From Bifidobacterium sp. (GTDB lineage Bacteria > Actinomycetota > Actinomycetes > Actinomycetales > Bifidobacteriaceae): DNA of 9,416 nucleotides. The DNA lies in contig JAIJEI010000067.1 of the NCBI GenBank assembly GCA_022739095.1, positions 1 through 9,416 on the forward strand, given 5' to 3'. Both the position numbers and the translations under genes were made by a program. Below are positions 1 through 6,022 of this stretch, piece after piece. A model generated the notes under the pieces. It did no database searches and had not been told where the DNA came from. It saw only the letters and a program-made list of their open reading frames with translations. Numbering within the stretch: the stretch's first letter is position 1; each line of letters opens with the position of its first letter.

Positions 1-19
1 TCCGAAGAGTTGTTCGTCG

Positions 20-92
20 TACCCCCAACCGGATTTGAACCGGTGTTGGCGCCGTGAGAGGGCGTAGTCCTAGACCGCTAGACGATGGGGGC
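20..92 (-). tRNA. tRNA-Glu (anticodon CUC)
   Basis: Read on the minus strand this folds as a full cloverleaf. The acceptor stem pairs GCCCCCA (92-86) with TGGGGGT (27-21), closing with a G-U pair, and the discriminator is A at 20. The T arm is ACCGG-TTCAAAT-CCGGT. The anticodon loop CTCTCAC (60-54) carries CTC at 58-56, which reads GAG glutamate codons. The outermost anticodon-stem pair looks mismatched (A-C), while the inner CGCC/GGCG pairs are sound. CCA is not encoded, because the bases after the discriminator read CGA on this strand, so it must be added after transcription. The enzyme that would charge it, gltX, lies about 2 kb away on the same strand. Confidence 0.96.
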
Positions 93-141
93 ATATTCAA
101 TTTTTCAACCGGCTGCTCGGTGAACCGCGCAACAGGTAGAT

Positions 142-170
142 ATACTACGCAGAGCCATGCCCTCATGCAA
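142..170 (-). promoter_or_regulatory. Candidate sigma-70-type promoter of tRNA-Glu
   Basis: On the minus strand a TTGCAT box (170-165) is followed after 17 bases by TAGTAT (147-142). Each matches four of six consensus positions. Initiation would fall near 135, giving a leader of roughly 40 bases before the mature tRNA 5' end at 92. Spacing and position fit a stable-RNA promoter, but there is no experimental support. Confidence 0.4.
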
Positions 171-384
171 CTCTCGGCGTGTCGCCACTGCACCACCACC
201 ATCATCGATGGAAATGAGGTGGCCAAAAGCCTAGAATTGCAACGATTTCTCGGCCCAGTCAAGCGCCGATGCGAGCGGATACGCACGATAGGCAGTCACT
301 CACACCGATTCCACCGCTTGCCATACCCGTCTTATGGAATCAATTGCGACCCATACCGCATCCTGACACCAACACCAGTCATAC
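171..384. other. Gene-free stretch between tRNA-Glu promoter and palindrome pair
   Basis: With the tRNA leader this belongs to a 366-base interval without a gene (93-458). I see no convincing coding frame: the open frame running through it on the plus strand starts inside the tRNA and has no ribosome-binding site. There is no clear RNA fold beyond small chance dyads, such as CATCGATG near 203-210. Base composition is intermediate, becoming AT-rich at the right end where the operators begin. Confidence 0.5.
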
Positions 385-436
385 TTCATAAATTATTTAT
401 GAAGTTATGCTATTATTTTCATAAATAATTTATGAA
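385..436. promoter_or_regulatory. Paired AT-rich palindromes, probable operator/promoter of the ATPase gene
   Basis: Two 19-base sites, TTCATAAATTATTTATGAA (385-403) and TTCATAAATAATTTATGAA (418-436), are each perfect 9+1+9 dyads and differ from one another only at the central base. Both are followed by GTT, so the shared direct repeat is 22 bases. Their centres are 33 bp apart, about three helical turns, which puts both on the same DNA face. The 14 bases between the two 22-base units contain TATGCT (406-411, overlapping the end of the first unit) and TATTAT (411-416), either of which could be a -10 box for the downstream ATPase gene. Two identical sites flanking a -10 region are a classic arrangement for cooperative repression. 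The binding protein is not identified. Confidence 0.7.
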
Positions 437-458
437 GTTGAGCGATCGGAGCGCGAAT

Positions 459-1865
459 ATGACACAGTCGCCAATCATCGGACGCGGACACCCCGCCCCC
501 GACTATCCGACACTGGTGCAGGAGATGCGCGAATACCGGTTCCCCCACCCCCGGCGCCGACTGCCGGTCATCGATAGCCTGCCGCAACCGGCGATGTTCA
601 ATCTCGTACACATTCTCACTGGGATGAGGCGCAGCGGTAAGACCTTCCACCTGTTTCAGCTCATCAATGACTTGCTGCAATCAGGAGTGCCACGCGAACG
701 CATCTTCTACTTCAATTTCTCAGATGAGCGCCTTCAACCCATGCCCGAAGATGCGCTTGGTCAAGTCATCACCGAATTCTGGAGACAGAACCCCGACAGC
801 CGCACGCAAGGAACCTACCTGTTCCTTGACGAAGTTCAAGAAACCGAATATTGGCAGGGATTTTGCCAACGTCTGGCCGAGCACGAATGCGTCACCCTAG
901 TCATCACTGGCTCATCTTCTAAACTTTCCAGCGAACAAATCGCCACAACATTTCGCGGGCGATCGTATGCACACGAAGTGTTACCTCTGTCATTCCGCGA
1001 ATACTGTGATTTCCAGGACCTCAACGCACCAGAAGCCGATGCCGATGCCTTCTCTCCGCAAACGACAACCGCCATGGAGTCCGCATTCGACCGTTACCTC
1101 ATCGAGGGTGGGTTCCCCGGCGTGCAGTCCCTTCCACCTGCAGGAAGAATCGATATGCTGCAAAGCTATATGCGAGATGTCGTGGCACGAGACGCAGCGG
1201 AACAACTTGGGCGAGGCGAAATCTCTCTCGCCAACCAAATCGCGCTCTTCGCACTACGCAACACCGCTTGCGAACTGGCAGTAAGCAAGCTCACCGCCCA
1301 GCTGGAACAAGTGGGATACAAGCTGTATTGGAATAAGGCAAGGCGCATCCTCGACCTACTGGAGCAGGCGTTTCTCTGCTACGAACTCGGAGAATACACA
1401 ACATCTCTAAAACCCAACACAACCGTCGTTCCAAAGATCTACGCGGAAGACCCGGGACTGGTATACGCCGTTTCGCGAGCCAATCAGCAGGATGGGGGAA
1501 AACGGCTGGAAACCGCCATTTATCTTGAATTGCGACGACGTCAATTCGGCAAACGCACCGACTCCATTACCTCGCTGACGTTACCTACCGCAAAGCAGGA
1601 AAAAGTCGATTTTCTCATCGGCGATGCACTCGGCATGGAACCATACAGTGCTATTCAGGTCACAGCGGATATGACCAACCCGCGTACCCGGAAACGTGAA
1701 ATCGCAGCCCTCGAACAGACCATGCACCGAATACACGATGTCACCGGGACGATCATCACCTTAAGAGAGGAAGGCTCTATCCTCACAGATGCAGGAACAA
1801 TCAACGTGATTCCTGCATGGAAATGGGCCCTGCAATCCGACGGCATCGCTCAGAACGCACATTAG
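459..1865 (+). CDS. AAA+ ATPase with C-terminal DUF4143 domain (COG1373-type)
   Basis: This 468-residue cytoplasmic protein has a P-loop GMRRSGKT at 55-62, Walker B YLFLDEVQ at 120-127, a sensor-like TGSSSK at 150-155 and an arginine-finger candidate FRGR at 165-168. This is the standard order of the COG1373 'predicted AAA+ ATPase' family, and the length is typical. Residues about 255-315 resemble the family's winged-helix-like segment (ending ARRILDLLEQAFLCYEL). The C-terminal DUF4143 part keeps a PD-(D/E)xK-like pattern: E351, V383-D384-F385 and I399-Q400-V401, but threonine follows where a catalytic lysine might be expected, so nuclease activity is doubtful. I chose the ATG at 459 because GGAG at 448-451 sits seven bases upstream. 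An in-frame ATG at 432 lies inside the second palindrome and has no ribosome-binding site. The cellular role of the family is largely unknown. Codon use is less GC-biased than in gltX, suggesting acquisition by transfer. Confidence 0.88.
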   Translation: MTQSPIIGRGHPAPDYPTLVQEMREYRFPHPRRRLPVIDSLPQPAMFNLVHILTGMRRSGKTFHLFQLINDLLQSGVPRERIFYFNFSDERLQPMPEDALGQVITEFWRQNPDSRTQGTYLFLDEVQETEYWQGFCQRLAEHECVTLVITGSSSKLSSEQIATTFRGRSYAHEVLPLSFREYCDFQDLNAPEADADAFSPQTTTAMESAFDRYLIEGGFPGVQSLPPAGRIDMLQSYMRDVVARDAAEQLGRGEISLANQIALFALRNTACELAVSKLTAQLEQVGYKLYWNKARRILDLLEQAFLCYELGEYTTSLKPNTTVVPKIYAEDPGLVYAVSRANQQDGGKRLETAIYLELRRRQFGKRTDSITSLTLPTAKQEKVDFLIGDALGMEPYSAIQVTADMTNPRTRKREIAALEQTMHRIHDVTGTIITLREEGSILTDAGTINVIPAWKWALQSDGIAQNAH

Positions 1866-1900
1866 CAAAAGCCCTGCATCGCAACGGTTTTCAAACCCTA

Positions 1901-1936
1901 CTGATGAATTATCAGGTAAGGTCTTGTTCTTTTTTT
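1901..1936 (+). terminator. Weak terminator-like hairpin and T-tract after the ATPase gene
   Basis: CTGAT-gaatt-ATCAG (1901-1915) is a five-pair hairpin followed, after eight bases, by a T-rich run (1924-1936). The stem is short and the T-tract is displaced, so it is at best a weak terminator. The longer hairpin at 1951-1984 may do the main work. Confidence 0.25.
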
Positions 1937-1950
1937 CAGCGAATACAGGG

Positions 1951-1984
1951 AAGGCGGGCATCTGCGTGAACAGATGTCCGCCTT
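1951..1984. terminator. Probable bidirectional terminator between convergent ATPase and gltX genes
   Basis: The arms AAGGCGGGCATCTG (1951-1964) and CAGATGTCCGCCTT (1971-1984) form a 14-pair stem with a six-base loop. It contains one G-U pair as plus-strand RNA and one A-C mismatch as minus-strand RNA, so it is slightly better for rightward transcripts. It lies between two converging genes, as expected for a shared terminator. Neither side has a long uninterrupted T-tract. Confidence 0.6.
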
Positions 1985-1987
1985 TGG

Positions 1988-2002
1988 CTTCCCCTCGGGA
2001 AG
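1988..2002 (-). terminator. Small hairpin directly after gltX
   Basis: CTTCCC (1988-1993) and GGGAAG (1997-2002) form a perfect six-pair stem with a three-base loop, three bases beyond the gltX stop codon. On the minus strand it precedes the longer 1951-1984 hairpin, making a tandem pair that could halt or stabilise the 3' end of the gltX transcript. Confidence 0.35.
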
Positions 2003-2005
2003 AAA

Positions 2006-3526
2006 TCACAGGTGCGCGCGCAGGCCCTTCAGGCGAGCGAGGGAAACCGGCTTGCCGACGATCTCCATGGACTCGAACAGCGGCGGGCTCACGCGACGGC
2101 CAGACATGGCCACACGCACCGGACCGAAAGCGAGGCGCGGCTTGTAGCCGCCCTCCTCAACCAGGGCCTTGTTCAGGGTCTCATGCAGGTTGTCGGTCTT
2201 CCAATCGGCCTCATCCACGCCTTCGAGAGCGGCGATGGCGGCATCCAGCACTTCGCCGGCGGAATCCTTGAGTTGCTTACGGGCGTCGTCCGCAGGCTCC
2301 AGATACTCCTCGGTGGACAGCAGGGAGCCGACCATGCCTGCAACCTCACCCAGCAGACGCACGCGCGGCTGAACCAGCGGAGCGGCGGCGGTCAGCACCT
2401 CACGCTCACGGTCGGTCAGGGCATCCCAAGAATCGGCGGAGACCACACCATCGCGGTGCAGGTACGGCACCGAGCGGCGCAGGAAGTCCTCGGGCTCGAG
2501 CATACGAATGTGCTCGGCGTTGATGGAGATGGCCTTGTCGATGTCGAAGCGGGCCGGGTTGGCCTTGACGTCGCGCACGTCGAACTTCTCGATCATCTCG
2601 TCCATGGAGAACACGTCGCGGTCCGGTGCAATGGACCAGCCGAGCAGGGCCAGGTAGTTGAGCAGGCCCTCGCGGATGAAGCCGTTGTCGCGGTGGTTGA
2701 ACAGGTTGGACTCCGGGTCGCGCTTGGAGAGCTTCTTGTTGCCCTGGCCCATCACGTACGGCATGTGGCCGAACAGCGGCATCTCCTTGGCGATGCCGAG
2801 TTCCATAAGGTAACGGTACAGCACGATCTGGCGCGGGGTGGAGCTCAGGAGGTCCTCGCCGCGCAGCACGACGTTGACTTCCATCATCGCATCGTCGACC
2901 GGGTTGGTCAGCGTGTACAGCGGGTCGCCGTTCGGACGCACGATCACGTAGTCAGGCACGGAGCCGGCCTTGAACTCGATGGTGCCACGAATCAGATCGT
3001 CAAAGGCGATGTCTTCATCAGGCATCTTGATACGTAGCGCAGGCTTGCGGCCCTCGGCGCGGAAGGCGGCCTTCTGTTCATCGGTCAGGTTGCGGTCGTA
3101 GCCATCGTAGCCGAACTCGGCCGGGCGGCCGGCGGCAAGGTTGCGCTCCTTGATCTCCTCAGGAGTGGAGAAGGACTCATAGGCGTAGCCGGCCTCGAGC
3201 AGCTTGGCGGCAACGTCCTTGTAGATGGCGGTACGCTCGGACTGGCGGTACGGGCCGTGAGGGCCACCTACATCGATGCCCTCATCCCAGTCGATGCCCA
3301 GCCAACGCAGGGATTCGAGGATCTGGTTGTAGCTTTCTTCGGAGTCGCGCACGGCGTCGGTGTCTTCGATACGGAAGATCAGCGTGCCGCCGGTGGCGCG
3401 AGCTTCCGCCCAGTTGAACAGGGCGGTACGAATCATGCCGACATGCGGGGTTCCGGTCGGCGACGGGCAGAAGCGAACACGAACGTTCTTGGGCAGTTCG
3501 GGTTTGGTGTTTTCAGCATCAGTCAT
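2006..3526 (-). CDS. gltX: Glutamyl-tRNA synthetase
   Basis: This 506-residue class I synthetase attaches glutamate to tRNA-Glu in the cytoplasm. The Rossmann catalytic domain opens with the HIGH-type signature PSPTGTPHVGM (21-31, with HVGM at 28-31) followed by FRIEDTD (51-57). The KMSKS-type loop is NKKLSKRD (263-270). The helical anticodon-binding part fills the C-terminal 200 residues or so. The length is normal for bacterial GltX and both signature motifs are intact. There are no cysteine ligands in the insertion around 115-140, so it looks like a zinc-free form. Most actinobacteria lack glutaminyl-tRNA synthetase and use a transamidation route; if that holds here the enzyme would also charge tRNA-Gln, but the sequence alone does not prove it. 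The ATG at 3526 is preceded by AGGGG at short spacing. It appears to be a single-gene unit, divergent from the DUF805 gene. Confidence 0.97.
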   Translation of the reverse strand: MTDAENTKPELPKNVRVRFCPSPTGTPHVGMIRTALFNWAEARATGGTLIFRIEDTDAVRDSEESYNQILESLRWLGIDWDEGIDVGGPHGPYRQSERTAIYKDVAAKLLEAGYAYESFSTPEEIKERNLAAGRPAEFGYDGYDRNLTDEQKAAFRAEGRKPALRIKMPDEDIAFDDLIRGTIEFKAGSVPDYVIVRPNGDPLYTLTNPVDDAMMEVNVVLRGEDLLSSTPRQIVLYRYLMELGIAKEMPLFGHMPYVMGQGNKKLSKRDPESNLFNHRDNGFIREGLLNYLALLGWSIAPDRDVFSMDEMIEKFDVRDVKANPARFDIDKAISINAEHIRMLEPEDFLRRSVPYLHRDGVVSADSWDALTDREREVLTAAAPLVQPRVRLLGEVAGMVGSLLSTEEYLEPADDARKQLKDSAGEVLDAAIAALEGVDEADWKTDNLHETLNKALVEEGGYKPRLAFGPVRVAMSGRRVSPPLFESMEIVGKPVSLARLKGLRAHL

Positions 3527-3556
3527 AATCCCCTATTGTGCCGCGCGCGCCGGACG

Positions 3557-3574
3557 CGACGGCCCGCGCCGTCG
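3557..3574 (-). other. GC-rich hairpin in the gltX 5' leader
   Basis: CGACGGC (3557-3563) and GCCGTCG (3568-3574) form a perfect seven-pair stem with a four-base loop, about 30 bases upstream of the gltX start codon on the minus strand. If transcribed it would lie just ahead of the ribosome-binding site. No T-tract follows, so it is not an obvious terminator. Confidence 0.4.
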
Positions 3575-3592
3575 GGGCCGAAACCGTTGCGG

Positions 3593-3621
3593 AACGCCAT
3601 TCGGCGTGGATGTTGAACGCC
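3593..3621. other. Mutually exclusive small hairpins between gltX and the DUF805 gene
   Basis: The segment AACGCC (3593-3598), GGCGT (3603-3607), AACGCC (3616-3621) lets the central arm pair with either the left copy (loop of four bases) or the right copy (loop of nine). Such alternatives can form a switch, but five-pair GC-rich stems also arise by chance in a genome of this composition. Confidence 0.25.
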
Positions 3622-3642
3622 GCGCCCGCTCAATGAGAGAAT
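3613..3642 (+). promoter_or_regulatory. Candidate promoter of the DUF805 gene
   Basis: TTGAAC (3613-3618) and GAGAAT (3637-3642) are separated by 18 bases and each match four of six consensus positions. Initiation near 3649 would give a leader of about 28 bases containing the GAAAGGGGA ribosome-binding site (3665-3673). Confidence 0.33.
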
Positions 3643-3677
3643 GGGGGGGACGCAATCGTCTTATGAAAGGGGAATCA

Positions 3678-4805
3678 ATGACCGATCCCAGCAACGCGCC
3701 CGCGCCGCAGACGCCCACGCCCGACGGCGACCCTATCCAACACCACTCAGGCGCGCCCGGGCATGACGCCCCCACCGCGGCGTCTGCGGGACAGGATCAC
3801 GGCCGTTCCGCCGCCCCGGCGTCAGCGACGCAGCAGCGACCCTACGGCCAGCAGGAATATGGCCAGCCCATCTACGGCCAGCAGGGGTACGGCCAATCCT
3901 ACGGCCAGCAGGGGTACGGCCAATCCTCCTACGGCCAGTCCGCACCGAACGCCAATCCCTATGCCCAGCCGTCCCCCGCCTATGGCCAGATCCCCCCAAC
4001 CTACAACCAGTACGCGGCCCCCACCGGCGCGGTGCCGCTGAACAAGCCGTACTACGGATGCCCCTTCTCCGAAGCGTTCCTCCGCTTCTGGCAGAAATAC
4101 ACGGTGTTCAAGGGACGCGCCTCCCGCAGTGAATTCTGGTGGTGGACGCTGGCCGCCGTCATCATCAACGTCCTGCTGTCCCTGCTCGGCGACGTCACGG
4201 ACGGCAGGCTGGAATTCCTCACCAGCCTGTGGAATCTGGCCATCGTCGTCCCCGGTCTGACGCTCGCCGTCCGCCGTCTGCACGACACGAACAAGCCCGG
4301 CTGGTGGGTCGCCGTCTTCTGCGGCATGATGACGCTGGGACTGCTCATCATGATCGTCGGCGGCGGCGCGGTGTTGTACGGCGCCATCGGTGCCATCGAT
4401 CATAATTACGGCTACGGCTATGAGGCTCTGGCAACCGGCGGCGTCAGCGCGTTGGCCATCGGTGGATTGATCATGCTGGCCAGCATGGTCACCGGCATCG
4501 TCTTCATGGCCTTGCCCTCCAAGCCGGAAGGCGCACGGTTCGACGATGACGCGGCGATCGGCGTTGCGCCCCAAAACGCCTACGGTACGCCATACGGTGC
4601 GTCCGCCGCCACGGGATTCCCGGGGCCCCCCGGCGCCCCCGCCCGGGACTTCGGCCAGGCCGCCCCCACGTATGGGCAGAACCCGCAGTATGGGCAGAAC
4701 CCGCAGCAATACGGGCAGAACCCGCAATACGCACCGGCCCCGCAATACGGGCAGATGCCGTCCGAACACGAGAACGCCGGCCCGGAATCCGGCGAAACCC
4801 ACTGA
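3678..4805 (+). CDS. DUF805 family membrane protein with YGQ-repeat tails
   Basis: This 375-residue protein has three parts. Residues 1-120 are a hydrophilic tail rich in Pro, Gln, Tyr and Gly with repeated YGQ units (about 56-83). Residues about 125-285 are a DUF805 integral membrane domain with its usual signatures FKGRASRSEFWWW (144-156) and RRLHDTNKPGWW (199-210) and about four hydrophobic helices (roughly 155-172, 183-197, 209-232, 253-278). Residues 286-375 are a second disordered tail with YGQNPQ repeats (332-350). With an even number of helices both tails would lie on the same side, presumably cytoplasmic. DUF805 has no established function. I chose the ATG at 3678 for its ribosome-binding site GAAAGGGGA four bases upstream; another in-frame ATG at 3663 would bury that site in the coding sequence. 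A convergent mutarotase gene follows. Confidence 0.85.
   Translation: MTDPSNAPAPQTPTPDGDPIQHHSGAPGHDAPTAASAGQDHGRSAAPASATQQRPYGQQEYGQPIYGQQGYGQSYGQQGYGQSSYGQSAPNANPYAQPSPAYGQIPPTYNQYAAPTGAVPLNKPYYGCPFSEAFLRFWQKYTVFKGRASRSEFWWWTLAAVIINVLLSLLGDVTDGRLEFLTSLWNLAIVVPGLTLAVRRLHDTNKPGWWVAVFCGMMTLGLLIMIVGGGAVLYGAIGAIDHNYGYGYEALATGGVSALAIGGLIMLASMVTGIVFMALPSKPEGARFDDDAAIGVAPQNAYGTPYGASAATGFPGPPGAPARDFGQAAPTYGQNPQYGQNPQQYGQNPQYAPAPQYGQMPSEHENAGPESGETH
3873..3926 (+). repeat. 27-bp perfect tandem repeat in the N-terminal tail of the DUF805 protein
   Basis: Two exact 27-base units lie at 3873-3899 and 3900-3926, each encoding YGQQGYGQS. A degenerate 30-base relative precedes them at 3843-3872 (YGQQEYGQPI). 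The unit length is a multiple of three, so copy-number slippage would lengthen or shorten the tail without breaking the frame. Confidence 0.9.
4671..4727 (+). repeat. 18-bp tandem repeat in the C-terminal tail of the DUF805 protein
   Basis: TATGGGCAGAACCCGCAG occurs exactly twice (4671-4688 and 4689-4706), then after one extra CAA codon a third copy with two changes follows (4710-4727). They encode YGQNPQ units. The frame is kept whatever the copy number. Confidence 0.9.
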
Positions 4806-4819
4806 AGCAACGTGCATCA

Positions 4820-4857
4820 ACGGTGGAGCCCCACTCGAGAAGAGCGGGCCCCACCGT
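4820..4857. terminator. Hairpin between convergent DUF805 and mutarotase genes
   Basis: ACGGTGGAGCCC (4820-4831) pairs with GGGCCCCACCGT (4846-4857) with one internal A-C mismatch, and CTC/GAG in the loop can add three pairs. It sits 15 bases after the DUF805 stop and 31 bases beyond the mutarotase stop, so it can serve both converging transcripts. Neither side has a T-tract, so termination efficiency is uncertain. Confidence 0.55.
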
Positions 4858-4888
4858 CATCCGGCGCATGCCGCGCCGCCGCACATCA

Positions 4889-5767
4889 TCACACGTCAGG
4901 AAGCATCTCCACCGACAACGTCTGGGAAAGCGTATGCGACTCCCCCGGCGCCAACGTCACACCACGGTCGCGGCATGCCGCCGCCTCCACCGCCACAAAG
5001 CCACGCCATTCGCCCGGCCTAGTGCAACGCATATGGTTCCCCGCCTCGCCCGGGTTCCATACCACGGTCTGCGGCGAGCCGGATTTGACGATATGAATCA
5101 CGCGGCCCAGAACGGCGTCACGCAACTCCACAGACGAATCCGAATAATACACGCGGTCCACCGGCCGTTCGCCGAACGTCACCGCCTCCGACTCCTGCAA
5201 TCGCGACGGGAAACCGGTCTCGGTGGCGTCCAGATACGTCGCCTCCTGCAGACCCGCCAGTCTGACGCCGGATACGTCGCCCACATGCAGATAGGAATGC
5301 AGCGCGGCCTCATACGACATCGGAACATCACCGGTATTGACGACGGTCAGGCTCATCGTCAGCGTGTCACCGGCATGCACGTCGTATGTGGCGCGGAAGC
5401 GTACCTCCGGCCCGTCGTCACGCCACGGCACTTCGCCATCCGTCAGACGCTCGGAATCCATCACATACCGCACCCGGTCATCGGTGAACCCCTCCTCATC
5501 CAACGTCCACCGGCGCACCCTTGCGAATCCGTGGGACGGCGCGATCGCCAGCTGCCGGCCATGCGCGAATCCGGGCCCGAACCACGGAAAGCAGATCGGA
5601 ACCCCGCCGCCGAGCGGTTTGCCGGGTTCGATGCGCCATGTGCTCGGCGTCCACACCACATCCCGCTGGCCGGTCGGCGCCCAGCGCAGCAGATGCGCCC
5701 CGTAATCGCTGATTACCGCACTGCCGCCATCGTTGACCAGTGTACGCAGATCGACATCGTTGTCCAT
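4889..5767 (-). CDS. D-hexose-6-phosphate mutarotase / aldose 1-epimerase-like protein (YeaD type)
   Basis: This 292-residue cytoplasmic beta-sandwich enzyme would interconvert alpha and beta anomers of hexose 6-phosphates (probably glucose 6-phosphate), feeding central sugar metabolism. The YeaD-type signature GGGVPICFPWFG (53-64) is clear, followed by SHGFAR (78-83, His79), ALHSYLHVGD (155-164, His157 and His161) and VAVEAA (258-263, Glu261). These match the histidine pair and the catalytic glutamate of the aldose-epimerase fold. Length is normal and nothing is truncated. The ATG at 5767 follows a GGAAG ribosome-binding site on the minus strand. It is preceded by a candidate promoter region near 5800-5815 (TATCCTATAG on the minus strand) and appears monocistronic. 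Substrate choice between free and phosphorylated sugar is inferred from similarity to YeaD rather than galactose mutarotase. Confidence 0.9.
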   Translation of the reverse strand: MDNDVDLRTLVNDGGSAVISDYGAHLLRWAPTGQRDVVWTPSTWRIEPGKPLGGGVPICFPWFGPGFAHGRQLAIAPSHGFARVRRWTLDEEGFTDDRVRYVMDSERLTDGEVPWRDDGPEVRFRATYDVHAGDTLTMSLTVVNTGDVPMSYEAALHSYLHVGDVSGVRLAGLQEATYLDATETGFPSRLQESEAVTFGERPVDRVYYSDSSVELRDAVLGRVIHIVKSGSPQTVVWNPGEAGNHMRCTRPGEWRGFVAVEAAACRDRGVTLAPGESHTLSQTLSVEMLPDV

Positions 5768-5950
5768 AAATCTTCCACTTCCATTGCACGGACGATACTG
5801 TTCACCCTATAGGATACCGCCGCGGCGAAAACGATGGCAAGACGATCACAAGCCGACGGCGCGCGGCGCCGCCCACTAAGCCCGCCCACGACGCCCGGCG
5901 CCGGCTACAGCCCCACGGCCTCCTTGCCCGGATCGGACCTCAATTAAGGA

Positions 5951-5963
5951 CAGCCTGCGGCTG
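5951..5963. other. Short hairpin in the 5768-6022 intergenic region
   Basis: CAGCC-tgc-GGCTG is a five-pair hairpin. On the minus strand it is followed by TCCTTAATT, so it may act as a weak back-up terminator behind the strong one at 5999-6020. The rest of this 255-base interval is GC-rich with short palindromes such as CCGGCGCCGG (5895-5904), and I see no gene in it. Confidence 0.3.
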
Positions 5964-5998
5964 ACTTTATGTTTGCTCACTGTCGTTCGCCTTCACCT

Positions 5999-6020
5999 AA
6001 AAAAACGCCTCTGGCGTTTT
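5999..6020 (-). terminator. Strong rho-independent terminator of the 6023-6910 gene
   Basis: On the minus strand AAAACGCC-aga-GGCGTTTT (6020-6002) is a perfect eight-pair stem with a three-base loop, and the T-run extends to seven Ts ending at 5999. It starts two bases after the stop codon of the unrecognised minus-strand gene. Confidence 0.85.
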
Positions 6021-6022
6021 CT

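Noticed and set aside
20..92. tRNA-Glu as an attachment site for an integrated element carrying the ATPase
   Set aside because: The ATPase is on the 5' side of the tRNA, whereas integrases normally use the 3' end. I see no repeat of the tRNA 3' sequence elsewhere in the window and no integrase gene.
385..436. Start of a CRISPR array or toxin-antitoxin operator with an antitoxin gene
   Set aside because: There are only two repeat units with a spacer of about 14 bases, and the downstream gene is a single AAA+ ATPase with no small antitoxin-like frame beside it.
2012..3037. Long open plus-strand frame (341 codons) opposite gltX
   Set aside because: It lies wholly antisense to gltX, whose motifs are intact. 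The frame is an artefact of GC-rich codon bias, its translation is His/Val/Gln-rich with no recognisable domain, and there is no ribosome-binding site.
3822..4820. Long open minus-strand frame (332 codons) opposite the DUF805 gene
   Set aside because: It is antisense to a gene with DUF805 motifs and a good ribosome-binding site. Its Gly/Val/Arg-rich translation reflects the repeats read backwards.
4823..5812. Long open plus-strand frame (329 codons) opposite the mutarotase
   Set aside because: The mutarotase on the other strand carries all family motifs. This frame gives an Arg/His-rich sequence without domain character.
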